Made by a program: the position numbers and the translations under genes. From the NCBI RefSeq assembly GCF_006094435.1, contig NZ_CP034783.1, positions 6,661,001 through 6,725,000 on the forward strand: DNA of 64,000 nt, in the 5' to 3' direction. This document shows positions 47,758-57,138 of this stretch, one piece after another. Each line of letters opens with the position of its first letter. Position 1 is the first letter of the stretch. The notes beneath the pieces were generated by a model, which saw only the letters and a list, made by a program, of their open reading frames with translations, made no database searches and was not told the DNA's origin. Source of the DNA: Pseudomonas sp. MPC6 (GTDB lineage Bacteria; Pseudomonadota; Gammaproteobacteria; Pseudomonadales; Pseudomonadaceae).

Positions 47758-48237
47758 TCAGTCGCGCGTTAAAAGGCGCGGGGCAAGCTCTTTGAGAGCG
47801 CGTCGATACACCTCGCGCTTGAATGTCACCACCTGGCCCAACGGATACCAATAACTGACCCAGCGCCAGCCATCGAATTCCGGTTTACCGGTCAAATCCA
47901 TCCGCACCCGCTGCTCGTTGGAGATCAGGCGCAGGAGAAACCATTTCTGTTTCTGGCCGATGCACAGCGGCTGGCTGTGCGTCCTGACCAGACGTTGCGG
48001 CAAACGATAGCGCAACCAGCCCCGAGTGCAGGCGAGTATTTCAACATCTTCGCGTTCCAGGCCCACTTCTTCGTTCAACTCGCGGTACAAGGCGTCTTCC
48101 GGGGTCTCTTGGGGGTTGATTCCCCCCTGCGGAAACTGCCAGGCATCCTGATTGATACGGCGAGCCCATAGCACCTGGCCGGCATCATTCGTGAGAATGA
48201 TCCCGACATTGGGGCGAAAACCATCGGGGTCGATCAC
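47758..48237 (-). CDS. rppH: RNA pyrophosphohydrolase
   Basis: RppH removes pyrophosphate from the 5' end of mRNA, opening it to RNase E. From GTG 48237 (GAGG upstream) the protein has 159 residues and begins [13 protein letters not shown], the family start. The Nudix box is [20 protein letters not shown], with the conserved Glu ladder. The frame is open for 20 further codons upstream without a family match. Operon with ptsP. Confidence 0.95.
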   Translation of the reverse strand: MIDPDGFRPNVGIILTNDAGQVLWARRINQDAWQFPQGGINPQETPEDALYRELNEEVGLEREDVEILACTRGWLRYRLPQRLVRTHSQPLCIGQKQKWFLLRLISNEQRVRMDLTGKPEFDGWRWVSYWYPLGQVVTFKREVYRRALKELAPRLLTRD

Positions 48238-48380
48238 GGCAACAACCTCGCAAACGCATGTCGCCGCATTGTTCCACAAAGGTTGTGAAAGCAGCAACGA
48301 GCCGGCCTACCTTATGTGCACTCTTGTGAAAAGTACGTATTCTGGACGCCTTTCTACAGACTTTTCAGCGAGTAACTGCA

Positions 48381-49037
48381 ATGCGCCTGGCTTTATTCGA
48401 CTTGGACAACACGCTTCTGGGCGGTGACAGTGACCACGCCTGGGGCGATTACCTGTGCGAGCGCGGCTTCCTCGACGCCGTCGCCTACAAGGCACGCAAC
48501 GACGAGTTTTATCAGGATTACCTGGCCGGCAAGCTGGACAACGATGCGTACCTGAACTTTTGCCTCGAAGTCCTCGGTCGCACGGAGATGGCCACGCTTG
48601 ACGAATGGCACCTGGATTACATGCGCGATTGCATCGAACCGATCGTGTTGCCCAAGGCCATCGAACTGTTGGCAAAGCACCGCGAGGCCGGCGACAAACT
48701 GGTGATCATCACCGCCACCAACCGCTTCGTCACCGGACCGATTGCCCAGCGACTCGGTGTCGACACCTTGATCGCCACGGAATGTGAAATGGTTGATGGC
48801 CGTTACACCGGGCGCAGCACCGACGTCCCGTGCTTCCGTGAAGGCAAGGTGACGCGGCTGAATCGCTGGCTGGAAGAGACCGGGCATTCGCTGGAAGACA
48901 GTTACTTCTACAGCGACTCGATGAATGATTTGTCGTTGCTGGAGCAGGTGGCGAATCCGATCGCTGTCGATCCGGACCCGAATTTGCGTGCTGAGGCCGA
49001 GAAGCGTGGGTGGCCGGTAATGAGTCTGCGCGGCTGA
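48381..49037 (+). CDS. HAD-family phosphatase, SerB-like (subfamily IB)
   Basis: A 218-residue HAD hydrolase. Motif I is [12 protein letters not shown], motif [11 protein letters not shown], motif III a Lys in the KVTRLNRW region and motif [15 protein letters not shown]. The helical cap of the IB subfamily lies between motifs I and II. Family members act on phosphoserine or histidinol phosphate; this clade is uncharacterised to my knowledge. Divergent from rppH, as in relatives. Confidence 0.88.
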   Translation: MRLALFDLDNTLLGGDSDHAWGDYLCERGFLDAVAYKARNDEFYQDYLAGKLDNDAYLNFCLEVLGRTEMATLDEWHLDYMRDCIEPIVLPKAIELLAKHREAGDKLVIITATNRFVTGPIAQRLGVDTLIATECEMVDGRYTGRSTDVPCFREGKVTRLNRWLEETGHSLEDSYFYSDSMNDLSLLEQVANPIAVDPDPNLRAEAEKRGWPVMSLRG

Positions 49038-49043
49038 TGACGC

Positions 49044-49210
49044 CTTCGCTGGCAAGCCAGCTCCTACAGGGTTTTGCGTTGAACACCAAATTTCGGCACT
49101 ACGCATTACATGTAGGAGCTGGCTTGCCAGCGATGGTCGTTAACGATAACGCGGGGCAACTGACTCCCCGCGGCGACCTTGAGTTTTTCGCGAGCAAGCT
49201 CGCGCCTACA
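49044..49210. repeat. REP cluster, three palindromes
   Basis: An inverted GCTGGCAAGCCAGC pair (49044 and 49111) plus one GCGAGCAAGCTCGC copy ending at 49210, which touches the stop of the DUF2269 gene. Confidence 0.85.
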
Positions 49211-49631
49211 CTGGCTTGGCGCCCATCAACCCCGCAATGGCGATAAAACAGACGAAGCTGAACAGTGCCAGGGCGAAGGTGAACTTGCCGCTGCCTCCCG
49301 CCCCCTTGCGCACCTTGTTAAGCCGCACCACCACCCAGAACCAACCCAGCGCCGCCACGGTGTAAAGCACACTCGAAGCCAGCAACCAGGTCTGCCCCAA
49401 CGGCCAGCCCACCAGATGCACCATCCACCACCCGGTGAACGGCATGCTCAGCAATGCCAGCCCCATCAACACCCAGATAAACACCCCCGGTCGCTGCAAC
49501 GTGCGAGTGTGGGCCGTCGCATCACCGTTGCCCCGCGCACGCCAGACCCAGACCGCCAGCCCCAGTGCGCTGATCAACAGCAGCACCGTTGCCACGATGT
49601 GCGCCACTTTCAGGGCGGTTAACGTTTCCAT
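49206..49631 (-). CDS. DUF2269 membrane protein
   Basis: A 141-residue integral membrane protein with four hydrophobic segments (about residues 7-28, 48-68, 78-98 and 117-137) in the layout of DUF2269. His10 and His73 are near membrane faces. Function unknown. Its 3' end merges with a REP element. Confidence 0.82.
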   Translation of the reverse strand: METLTALKVAHIVATVLLLISALGLAVWVWRARGNGDATAHTRTLQRPGVFIWVLMGLALLSMPFTGWWMVHLVGWPLGQTWLLASSVLYTVAALGWFWVVVRLNKVRKGAGGSGKFTFALALFSFVCFIAIAGLMGAKPV

Positions 49632-49669
49632 TGCTCGATTCCTTGTAGGCTGGCCATCAGCGTAGCCCC

Positions 49670-51184
49670 TCAGCCGAGAAACAGCTGATAGGCCGGATTG
49701 TCGCTTTCATCCCAGTATGGGTAGCCGATTTCTTCCAGTGCCGCCGGCACCAGATGACGTTCGTCATGGGGTACTTGCAGCCCGGCGACCACACGGCCAT
49801 CGGCCGCTCCGTGGTTGCGGTAGTGGAACATCGAGATGTTCCAGCGCCCGCCGAGCTTGTTGAGGAAGTTGAACAGCGCACCGGGCCGCTCCGGGAATTC
49901 AAAGCGCAGCACCAATTCATCGACGACATGCGCCGCACGCCCGCCGACCATATGGCGGATATGCAACTTGGCCAGTTCGTTGTCGGTCAGGTCGATTACC
50001 GGGAAACCCTGCTCGGTCAGGCTGGCAAGCAGCGCGCTGCGCGGATCGTTTTCCGGGTGCGTCTGCACGCCGACGAAGATATGGGCTTCGCTGCCGGTGT
50101 TGTAGCGGTAGTTGAACTCGGTGATCTGGCGTTTGCCGATGGCTTCGCAGAACGCCTTGAAACTGCCCGGCCTCTCGGGGATGGTCACGGCGATGATGGC
50201 CTCGCGGCCCTCGCCCAGCTCGGCACGTTCGGCGACGTGGCGCAGGCGGTCAAAGTTGACGTTGGCCCCGGAGTCGATGGCGACGAACGTATGCCCGGTG
50301 ATGCCATGTTGCTCGACGTACTTCTTGATCCCGGCGACGCCCAAGGCGCCGGCAGGTTCAGTGATCGAGCGGGTATCGTCGTAGATATCCTTGATCGCCG
50401 CGCAGATCTCGTCGGTGCTGACGGTGATCACCGCATCGACATGGTCCTTGCAGATATCGAAGGTGTGCTGGCCGATCTGCGCCACCGCAACGCCGTCGGC
50501 GAAAAGGCCCACGGTCGGCAGCACCACCCGCTCGCCGGCGGCCATGGCGGCTTGCAGGCAGTTGGAATCGTCGGGTTCGACGCCGATGATCTTGATTTCA
50601 GGACGCAGGTATTTCACATACGCGGCGATCCCGGCAATCAGCCCGCCCCCGCCTACCGGAACGAAAATCGCATCCAGGCGCCCCGGGTGCTGACGCAGAA
50701 TCTCCATCGCCACCGTGCCCTGCCCGGCAATGGTATGGGGATCGTCATAGGGGTGAATGTAGACGTAGCCTTTTTCATCGACCAGTTTCAGCGAGTAAGC
50801 CAGGGCTTCCGGGAACGAATCGCCGTGCAGCACGACTTTGCCGCCACGGGAGCGCACGCCTTCGACTTTGATTTCCGGCGTGGTCTTGGGCATGACGATC
50901 GTGGCTTTCACACCCAGCACCTTGGCCGCCAGGGCCAGGCCTTGCGCGTGGTTGCCCGCCGAAGCGGTCACGACGCCGCGGGCGCGTTCCTCATCGGAAA
51001 GCTGGGTGAGCTTGTTATAAGCGCCGCGAATCTTGAACGAGAACACCGGCTGCAAGTCTTCGCGCTTGAGCCAGATATTGTTGCCCAGCCGCTCGGAAAG
51101 CTGGCGGGCAGTCTGCAAAGGGGTTTCTACGGCAACGTCATAAACGCGCGAGGTGAGGATCTTCTTGACGTACTGTTCGAGCAT
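49670..51184 (-). CDS. ilvA: Threonine ammonia-lyase, biosynthetic
   Basis: IlvA deaminates threonine to 2-oxobutanoate, the first step to isoleucine. The 504-residue protein has the PLP lysine in FSFKIRGAYNK (about residue 51), GGGGLIAG for the cofactor phosphate, and two C-terminal ACT-like domains (about residues 330-500) for feedback by isoleucine. Length is that of the biosynthetic form. IlvD, later in the pathway, is at 20-22 kb. Confidence 0.97.
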   Translation of the reverse strand: MLEQYVKKILTSRVYDVAVETPLQTARQLSERLGNNIWLKREDLQPVFSFKIRGAYNKLTQLSDEERARGVVTASAGNHAQGLALAAKVLGVKATIVMPKTTPEIKVEGVRSRGGKVVLHGDSFPEALAYSLKLVDEKGYVYIHPYDDPHTIAGQGTVAMEILRQHPGRLDAIFVPVGGGGLIAGIAAYVKYLRPEIKIIGVEPDDSNCLQAAMAAGERVVLPTVGLFADGVAVAQIGQHTFDICKDHVDAVITVSTDEICAAIKDIYDDTRSITEPAGALGVAGIKKYVEQHGITGHTFVAIDSGANVNFDRLRHVAERAELGEGREAIIAVTIPERPGSFKAFCEAIGKRQITEFNYRYNTGSEAHIFVGVQTHPENDPRSALLASLTEQGFPVIDLTDNELAKLHIRHMVGGRAAHVVDELVLRFEFPERPGALFNFLNKLGGRWNISMFHYRNHGAADGRVVAGLQVPHDERHLVPAALEEIGYPYWDESDNPAYQLFLG

Positions 51185-51294
51185 CGGAAAGCATCACTGA
51201 GCGGGTTGGGCAGGGTCAAGGAGTCTAACCCGGCTTTCGGGCGGACGACCACACTAAACAGGTGGTTTTTAAGGCACCGGAAGTACTCGGTACC

Positions 51295-51395
51295 TGCAGG
51301 AGCGAAGCTTGCTCGCGAAAAACCCAGGGGCGCCGCTGGGTATCCGGTTTTACGCGTTATCGTTCACGAGCATCGCGAGCAAGCTCGCTCCTACA
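51295..51395. repeat. REP pair (inverted), ilvA/rpiA gap
   Basis: The 323-base gap between divergent ilvA and rpiA holds this inverted pair of GCGAGCTTGCTCGC type (left copy with an extra A) and presumably both promoters. No gene is seen in the gap. Confidence 0.85.
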
Positions 51396-51507
51396 ATTGT
51401 CGGGAGTGCAGGTATGCGCATTCGAGCTGCCAATCGGGCAATGACCTTCCCCGCCCCGAAGCCTATAATGCCGGCCTTTCGTTCCCCTTCGGCACCTCGG
51501 AGCCCGC

Positions 51508-52182
51508 ATGACCCAGGATCAACTCAAACAGGCAGTGGCTCAGGCCGCCGTCGACTTCATCCTCCCGAAACTCGACGACAAGAGCATTGTCGGGGTCGGC
51601 ACCGGCTCCACCGCCAACTGCTTCATCGACGCCCTGGCCCGGCACAAAGGCGCGTTCGACGGCGCGGTCGCCAGCTCCGAAGCCACTGCCGCGCGCCTCA
51701 AGGGCCATGGCATTCCGGTGTATGAATTGAACACGGTCAGCGACCTGGAGTTCTACGTCGACGGCGCCGATGAAAGCGATGAGCACCTGAACCTGATCAA
51801 GGGCGGCGGTGCAGCCCTGACCCGCGAGAAGATCGTCGCGGCCGTGGCCAAGACCTTCATCTGCATTGCCGACGCCAGCAAGCTGGTGCCGGTGCTCGGC
51901 GCGTTCCCGCTGCCGGTGGAAGTGATCCCGATGGCCCGCAGCCACGTGGCCCGCGAGCTGGTGAAGCTGGGCGGCGACCCGGTTTACCGTGAAGGTGTGT
52001 TGACCGATAACGGCAATATCATCCTCGACGTGTTCAACATGCAGATCACCAACCCGGTGGAGCTGGAGACGCAGATCAACGCCATCGTTGGCGTGGTCAC
52101 CAATGGGTTGTTCGCGGCACGTCCGGCGGATCTGTTGCTGCTGGGTACCAGCGAAGGCGTCAAAACCCTGCGCGCCAGGTAA
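51508..52182 (+). CDS. rpiA: Ribose-5-phosphate isomerase A
   Basis: RpiA interconverts ribose 5-phosphate and ribulose 5-phosphate. The 224-residue protein has the phosphate loop [14 protein letters not shown], the catalytic base region [24 protein letters not shown], and normal length. GGAG lies six bases before the ATG. Confidence 0.97.
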   Translation: MTQDQLKQAVAQAAVDFILPKLDDKSIVGVGTGSTANCFIDALARHKGAFDGAVASSEATAARLKGHGIPVYELNTVSDLEFYVDGADESDEHLNLIKGGGAALTREKIVAAVAKTFICIADASKLVPVLGAFPLPVEVIPMARSHVARELVKLGGDPVYREGVLTDNGNIILDVFNMQITNPVELETQINAIVGVVTNGLFAARPADLLLLGTSEGVKTLRAR

Positions 52183-52198
52183 GCCGTACGCAAACCCC

Positions 52199-52512
52199 CT
52201 GTAGGAGCTGGCTTGCCAGCGAAGGCGGCGTAACATTCAACATCGATGTTGAATGCCATGACCTCTTCGCTGGCAAGCCAGCTCCTACAAGGGCGAAAGC
52301 GGTGTCACCGCCAACAATGATGTTGAATGTGATGGCCTCTTCGCTGGCAAGCCAGCTCCTACAAGGGCGAAAGCGGTGTCACCGCCAACAGTGATGTTGA
52401 ATGTGATGGCCTCTTCGCTGGCAAGCCAGCTCCTACAAGGGCGAAAGCGGTGTCACCGCCAACAGTGATGTTGAATGTGATGGCTTCTTCGCTGGCAAGC
52501 CAGCTCCTACAG
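52199..52512. repeat. Tandem REP array, 74-base period
   Basis: After a forward REP at 52200, four reverse REPs (GCTGGCAAGCCAGC type) start at 52266, 52340, 52414 and 52488, exactly 74 bases apart. The spacers (AAGGGCGAAAGCGGTGTCAC and onward) are almost identical too, so the whole 74-base unit has been tandemly amplified. The array fills the 346-base gap between rpiA and the next gene. Confidence 0.95.
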
Positions 52513-52528
52513 GGGGCGTGTTTGAGCT

Positions 52529-53443
52529 TCAGGGTTGTGGTTTCTTGAAGACGTAGAACAGGTTCGGCTCGCTCACCAGGTACATCGTGCCGTCGTCATC
52601 CATCGCAATCCCTTCCGCTTGCGGCACCGTTTTTTGCAACCCCTGGCGCCCCTTGCTCAATGACATGGTGCTCAGCGGTCGCCCATCCACGTCCAGTTCC
52701 AGAATCAGCCGCGACTCGTCGGACAACGCCAGCAAGTGTCCGCTGCGCTCGTCGTACTGCAGGCTCGACAGGTCCCGCACGAACATCCCGGCATCGCGCT
52801 TGGGGTTGTTGACCACGTGTACCGCATAGGATTTTTCCGGGTTGTAATGCGGGAAGCCCTGCACTTCGTAGATCAGCATCGGGTCGCGCTCCTTGGCCAC
52901 GAACAGGCGCTTGCCCACCGAGTCATAGGCCAACCCCTCAAAACCCTTGTTGCTGCTCATGTGCACGCCCAGGGAGATCTGTTCGGCATCTTGCGCGTCG
53001 AGAAAGGTCGTGTCCTTTTCCAGGTGAATCTTGATCAGTCGCTGCGTACGCTCGTCGGTGACCACGTAAGTGTCGGCACTGATGAACTCCACCGCCTCCG
53101 GATCGCCGAAGCCGACCAGCGCCACGCGCCGGATGATCCGGCCGTCCAGGGACAATTCAATCAGTTCGGAGTTTTTGTTGGTGACCGTGAACAGGCTCTT
53201 GCGCACCGGATCGAACGTCAGCGCGGACACATCGTCGTCCAGGCCTTCGATGACGCGTGCCTCGAGCGTGACCTGATAACGATCCAGGCCGATAGATTGC
53301 GCACTTTCCGGTTGCCAAAGCGTGTACAGGTTGAACCAGGCGCGCTCGAACAGGCGCAGGTATTGGCCGAACGCAACCAGCACGATCAGCGCAATCGCCA
53401 GGAACATGAGAATCAGGGGTTTGGGACGGGCAAGTCGGCGCAT
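52529..53443 (-). CDS. SdiA-regulated-type beta-propeller protein, copy 1
   Basis: A 304-residue protein with a single N-terminal membrane segment (about residues 8-30) and a periplasmic part with beta-propeller-like repeats, for example LTFDPVRKSLFTVTN and SLQYDERSGHLLALSD. It belongs to the SdiA-regulated family named after the E. coli gene. The protein encoded upstream at 53.6 kb is a clear paralogue (both end in EPNLFYxFxK). Function unknown; a binding or sensor role is a guess. Confidence 0.85.
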   Translation of the reverse strand: MRRLARPKPLILMFLAIALIVLVAFGQYLRLFERAWFNLYTLWQPESAQSIGLDRYQVTLEARVIEGLDDDVSALTFDPVRKSLFTVTNKNSELIELSLDGRIIRRVALVGFGDPEAVEFISADTYVVTDERTQRLIKIHLEKDTTFLDAQDAEQISLGVHMSSNKGFEGLAYDSVGKRLFVAKERDPMLIYEVQGFPHYNPEKSYAVHVVNNPKRDAGMFVRDLSSLQYDERSGHLLALSDESRLILELDVDGRPLSTMSLSKGRQGLQKTVPQAEGIAMDDDGTMYLVSEPNLFYVFKKPQP

Positions 53444-53547
53444 TCAAGTGGGCTCGGGTTCAAGACAGGCTGATGAAATATCACGGCAGTCTGAATTGAA
53501 GCTTAATGGCCAGTGGCCTTGCACCACAACGTCTGTATTGAATCGGC

Positions 53548-53630
53548 GTAGGAGCTGCCGAAGGCTGCGATCTTTTGACGTTGTCTTTTAAGATCAAGCT
53601 CAAAAGATCGCAGCCAGCGGCAGCTCCTAC
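53548..53630. repeat. Long hairpin repeat of a different REP class
   Basis: An 83-base imperfect palindrome: GTAGGAGCTGCCGAAGGCTG and following CGATCTTTTGA on the left mirror TCAAAAGATCGCAGCC and GGCAGCTCCTAC on the right. It lies between the two SdiA-regulated paralogues and differs from the two common REP classes of the window. Confidence 0.8.
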
Positions 53631-53637
53631 CGGGGCG

Positions 53638-54570
53638 TTATTTCTGTTTTTCGAAACGGTAGAACAGGTTCGGTTCGCTCACCATGTACAGGGTGCCAGC
53701 CTCGTCCATGGTCACGCCTTCAGCGCGCGGAATGGTCTGCTTCAAGCCGTTGAAACCGCCCAGCAGGGTCATGAAACTGACCTGCTCGCCCTTCTCGTCC
53801 AGCTCCAGCAACAGGTGAGAGTCGGCGGACAACACCAGGGTGTGACCGGTGCGCGGGTCGATGGCCAGGGCCGACAGGTTGCGGATGTCCAGCTCATCAC
53901 TGACGAGTTTCTGCTTGTCGCCCGTGAGAGTCTGGCTGCCATCGCTTTTCCAGCTGAACAATGCCGGCGGGCGCTCTTCCCCCAGCAGCAATTGCCGGTT
54001 GCGCGGATCCCAGGCGATTGCCTCGAAGGCCTTGTTCTGGTTTTTCGAAGGGCCGAGGTCGTATTTCGGGAAGTTGGCGATGTTCAGCTCGCGGGTGTCG
54101 GCATCGACCTTGACGATGGAGAGCAGGTGCTCGCGCTCATCGACAATGGCCAGCAGACCGTTGCCCATCGCGGTCACCCCTTCCGGATTGCTCCAGCCCA
54201 CCAAGGGCATTTTGCGCAGGACATCCCCCTGTAACGTCAGCTCGACCAGGAACGGTTTATTGCCCATGACCGAAAACAGGGTTTTGGTCTGCGGGTCGTA
54301 GGCCAGGTCCGAAGCCTCGTCCTTCTCCATGCCCGGCAGCACCTTGGCATCGATCACCGCGTGGTAATCCGGCAACCAGATGCTCTCCTGGCGCTCAGCC
54401 GGGCTTTCGAAACGTTCCAGCACCCAGAGCACGCCCCGGTCATCCCAATGCATCGCGAATGCTAGGCCATACGCGGCGGCTGCCACGAGTAACAGCCAGG
54501 AATACCAACGCATGAAAAAGCGCGGACGGCGGGCAGGTTTGAGCGTGGGCAGCGGTTGGGATGGCATCAA
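53638..54570 (-). CDS. SdiA-regulated-type beta-propeller protein, copy 2
   Basis: A 310-residue paralogue of the gene downstream on the same strand. It has an N-terminal basic stretch and membrane anchor (about residues 20-42) and propeller-like repeats such as LAYDPQTKTLFSVMGN and IAWDPRNRQLLLGEE. The DEAGTLYMVSEPNLFYRFEK end is nearly shared with copy 1. Tandem duplication followed by divergence is the simplest origin. Confidence 0.85.
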   Translation of the reverse strand: MMPSQPLPTLKPARRPRFFMRWYSWLLLVAAAAYGLAFAMHWDDRGVLWVLERFESPAERQESIWLPDYHAVIDAKVLPGMEKDEASDLAYDPQTKTLFSVMGNKPFLVELTLQGDVLRKMPLVGWSNPEGVTAMGNGLLAIVDEREHLLSIVKVDADTRELNIANFPKYDLGPSKNQNKAFEAIAWDPRNRQLLLGEERPPALFSWKSDGSQTLTGDKQKLVSDELDIRNLSALAIDPRTGHTLVLSADSHLLLELDEKGEQVSFMTLLGGFNGLKQTIPRAEGVTMDEAGTLYMVSEPNLFYRFEKQK

Positions 54571-54731
54571 GGAAAACGTTCCGAAAATTCAGACAAAGGG
54601 TAATAGCATAATTGGGATCAGCGCAGATTCCGCAAGCCCCTGAATTATCCAGACAGGATGTGAAAAAAACGGAAAATGGCGGGATTGCCCTGCGTAGGCG
54701 CCGCTTTCTTTGGGACAGAAACACAATCCCC

Positions 54732-54823
54732 CTGTAGGAGCTGGCTTGCCAGCGAAGAGGCCATCACATTCAACATCTATGTTGACTGTTACGCCGCCTT
54801 CGCTGGCAAGCCAGCTCCTACAG
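54732..54823. repeat. REP pair (inverted)
   Basis: Two inverted GCTGGCTTGCCAGC-type palindromes; the spacer (CATTCAACATCTATGTTGA) resembles spacers in the 52.2-kb array and in the pair at 59.6 kb. Confidence 0.88.
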
Positions 54824-54836
54824 GGGTTGTATTGGA

Positions 54837-55502
54837 TCAGCGGACGCTGCTGGTGAAGCTGCTGGCGCCCGGCAATTCCAGCACCAGGTCGTCACCGACA
54901 TTCAACGGACCAACGCCCACCGGCGTGCCTGTGAGGATCACGTCACCGGCCTGCAACGAGAAGCAGCCAGCCATGTACTGGATCATCGGCACGATCGGGT
55001 TGAGCATGTCTTTGCTGTTGCCATCCTGGCGCACTTCGCCATTGATGGTCAGGCGAATGCCAATGTCGGCCAGGTCGGCAAAGGTGCTGCCGGACACGAA
55101 CGGTGCAATCACCGCCGCCCCGTCGAACGACTTGGCGATTTCCCAGGGCAGGCCCTTGGCTTTCAGTTCGGCCTGCTTGTCGCGCAGGGTCAAGTCCAGG
55201 GCCGGGGCGAAACCGGAAATCGCGTCGAGCACTTCTTCACGGCTCGGCCTGGTCGACAGAGGCTTGCCGATCAACACCGCGATTTCCGCTTCGTAATGCA
55301 CCGAACCGCGCTCGGTCGGAATGCTGAAACTGCCTTCCAGCGGCACCACACAACTGCCCGGCTTGATGAACAGCAGCGGTTCCGTAGGCACCGGATTGTC
55401 CAGTTCTTTAGCGTGTTCGGCGTAGTTGCGGCCGATGCACACCACCTTCCCCAAGGGGAAGTGAATACGCGTACCGTCGACATACTGGTGCTGATAGCTC
55501 AT
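54837..55502 (-). CDS. Fumarylacetoacetate hydrolase-family protein
   Basis: A 221-residue member of the FAH superfamily (YcgM type), acting on 2-oxo acid or enol substrates such as acylpyruvates or oxaloacetate. Metal ligands are in HYEAEIAVLIG; KVVCIGRNYAEHAKEL near the start and TGTPVGVGPL near the end are family motifs. ATG 55502 (MSYQHQY) fits the family; the frame is open for 11 more codons. The gene follows the FAD oxidase gene by 36 bases and likely shares its transcript. Confidence 0.87.
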   Translation of the reverse strand: MSYQHQYVDGTRIHFPLGKVVCIGRNYAEHAKELDNPVPTEPLLFIKPGSCVVPLEGSFSIPTERGSVHYEAEIAVLIGKPLSTRPSREEVLDAISGFAPALDLTLRDKQAELKAKGLPWEIAKSFDGAAVIAPFVSGSTFADLADIGIRLTINGEVRQDGNSKDMLNPIVPMIQYMAGCFSLQAGDVILTGTPVGVGPLNVGDDLVLELPGASSFTSSVR

Positions 55503-55538
55503 TACCGACTCCTGTTTCGTAGCGCTTAAATTCAACAG

Positions 55539-56933
55539 TCAAACAGCGAAGATTTTGCCCGGGTTCATGATGCCGTTCGGGTCGAACACCGCTTTGACGG
55601 CTTTCATGTACTCGATCTCGACCGGGGAACGGCTGTAGGTCAAGTAATCACGCTTGGTCATGCCCACGCCGTGCTCGGCGGAAATCGAGCCGTTGTACTT
55701 CTCGACGGTTTCGAACACCCACTTGTTGACGGTCGCGCACTTGGCGAAGAACTCGTCCTTGCTCAGGTTTTCCGGCTTGAGGATGTTCAAGTGCAAGTTG
55801 CCGTCGCCGATGTGGCCGAACCAGACGATTTCGAAGTCCGGATAGTGTTCGCCGACGATCGCGTCGATTTCCTTCAGAAATGCCGGGACTTTCGACACAG
55901 TCACCGAAATGTCGTTCTTGTACGGCGTCCAGTGGGAAATGGTCTCGGAGATGTATTCCCGCAGCTTCCACAGGTTCTGCAACTGAGTTTCGCTCTGGCT
56001 CATCACGCCGTCCAGGACCCAGCCTTGCTCGACGCAGTGCTCGAAAGTTTCCAACCCGTGGTTGGCCACTTCTTCGGTGGTCGCTTCGAATTCCAGCAGC
56101 GCGTAGAACGGGCAATCGGTTTCGAACGGCGCCGGCACGTCGCCACGGGCCATGACCTTGGCCAGGGCTTTGTCGGAGAAGAATTCGAAGGCGGTCAGGT
56201 CGAGTTTGCTCTGGAACGCGTGCAGTACCGGCATGATCGAGTCGAAATCGGCGGTGCCAAGGACCATGGCGGTGAGGTTTTTCGGCGCCCGGTCGAGGCG
56301 CATGGTCGCTTCGACGACAAACCCGAGGGTGCCTTCGGCGCCGATGAACAGCTGACGCAGGTCGTAGCCGGTGGCGTTCTTGATCAGGTCGCGGTTCAGC
56401 TCCAGCAGATCGCCCTTGCCGGTGACGACCTTCATGCCGGCCACCCAGTTGCGGGTCATGCCGTAGCGAATGACCTTGATCCCGCCGGCATTGGTGCCGA
56501 TATTGCCGCCGATCTGACTGGACCCTGCCGAAGCGAAGTCCACCGGGTAGTACAGGCCTTTTTCTTCAGCCACGTTCTGCAAATGTTCGGTGACCACGCC
56601 TGGCTGGCAGACTGCAGTGCGGTCGGTCAGGTTCACGTCGAGAATCTGGTTCATATAGTCGAAAGACACGACCACTTCGCCATTGGCCGCCACGGCAGCG
56701 GCAGACAGGCCGGTGCGCCCGCCGGACGGTACCAGCGCCACCTTGCGCTCGTTGGCCCAACGCACAATGGCCTGGACCTGCTCGGTGGTCTTGGGAAACA
56801 CGATGGCCGTCGGGGCCGGGGCGAAATGCTTGGTCCAGTCCTTGCCGTAAGCATTCAGGGAGTCGGCATCGGTCAGCACCTTGCCAGGCTCAACCAGGGT
56901 CTTCAGCTCATCAATCAGGGCAGGATTGGTCAT
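55539..56933 (-). CDS. D-2-hydroxyglutarate dehydrogenase, FAD-dependent
   Basis: A 464-residue FAD oxidase of the lactate/glycolate oxidase type. The PCMH FAD domain is N-terminal (VPSGGRTGLSAAA and NIGTNAGGIKVIRYG), and the C-terminal domain has the metal-site motifs HIGDGNLHLN and SAEHGVGM. It is divergent from serA. In Pseudomonas stutzeri the orthologous pair is functionally linked: SerA reduces 2-oxoglutarate to D-2-hydroxyglutarate, and this enzyme oxidises it back, pulling serine synthesis. ATG 56933 (MTNPALIDEL) is preferred over an in-frame start ten codons upstream. Confidence 0.88.
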   Translation of the reverse strand: MTNPALIDELKTLVEPGKVLTDADSLNAYGKDWTKHFAPAPTAIVFPKTTEQVQAIVRWANERKVALVPSGGRTGLSAAAVAANGEVVVSFDYMNQILDVNLTDRTAVCQPGVVTEHLQNVAEEKGLYYPVDFASAGSSQIGGNIGTNAGGIKVIRYGMTRNWVAGMKVVTGKGDLLELNRDLIKNATGYDLRQLFIGAEGTLGFVVEATMRLDRAPKNLTAMVLGTADFDSIMPVLHAFQSKLDLTAFEFFSDKALAKVMARGDVPAPFETDCPFYALLEFEATTEEVANHGLETFEHCVEQGWVLDGVMSQSETQLQNLWKLREYISETISHWTPYKNDISVTVSKVPAFLKEIDAIVGEHYPDFEIVWFGHIGDGNLHLNILKPENLSKDEFFAKCATVNKWVFETVEKYNGSISAEHGVGMTKRDYLTYSRSPVEIEYMKAVKAVFDPNGIMNPGKIFAV

Positions 56934-57138
56934 CGACAGAACTCTCGAACAATTCATGGTCATCCTGAGAACGCTTCACGTCGCAGGAATGGGTGTTTAG
57001 CGGGGCGCTTATGCTAGCATACCGACCCCGCAGGAGAGTGCCCAATGGCTGTTCTGCGGCGACGGCTTTCTTGCCGCTCGGGTCAGCGTCTGCTGGCTAC
57101 TTCCCTGCCAATTTTCTCCGGGATACAGGTTTACGCAG

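Noticed and set aside
52199..52512. CRISPR-like regular spacing
   Set aside because: The spacers are nearly identical to each other, the repeated part is a REP palindrome found all over the window, and no cas gene is near. It is a tandem repeat.
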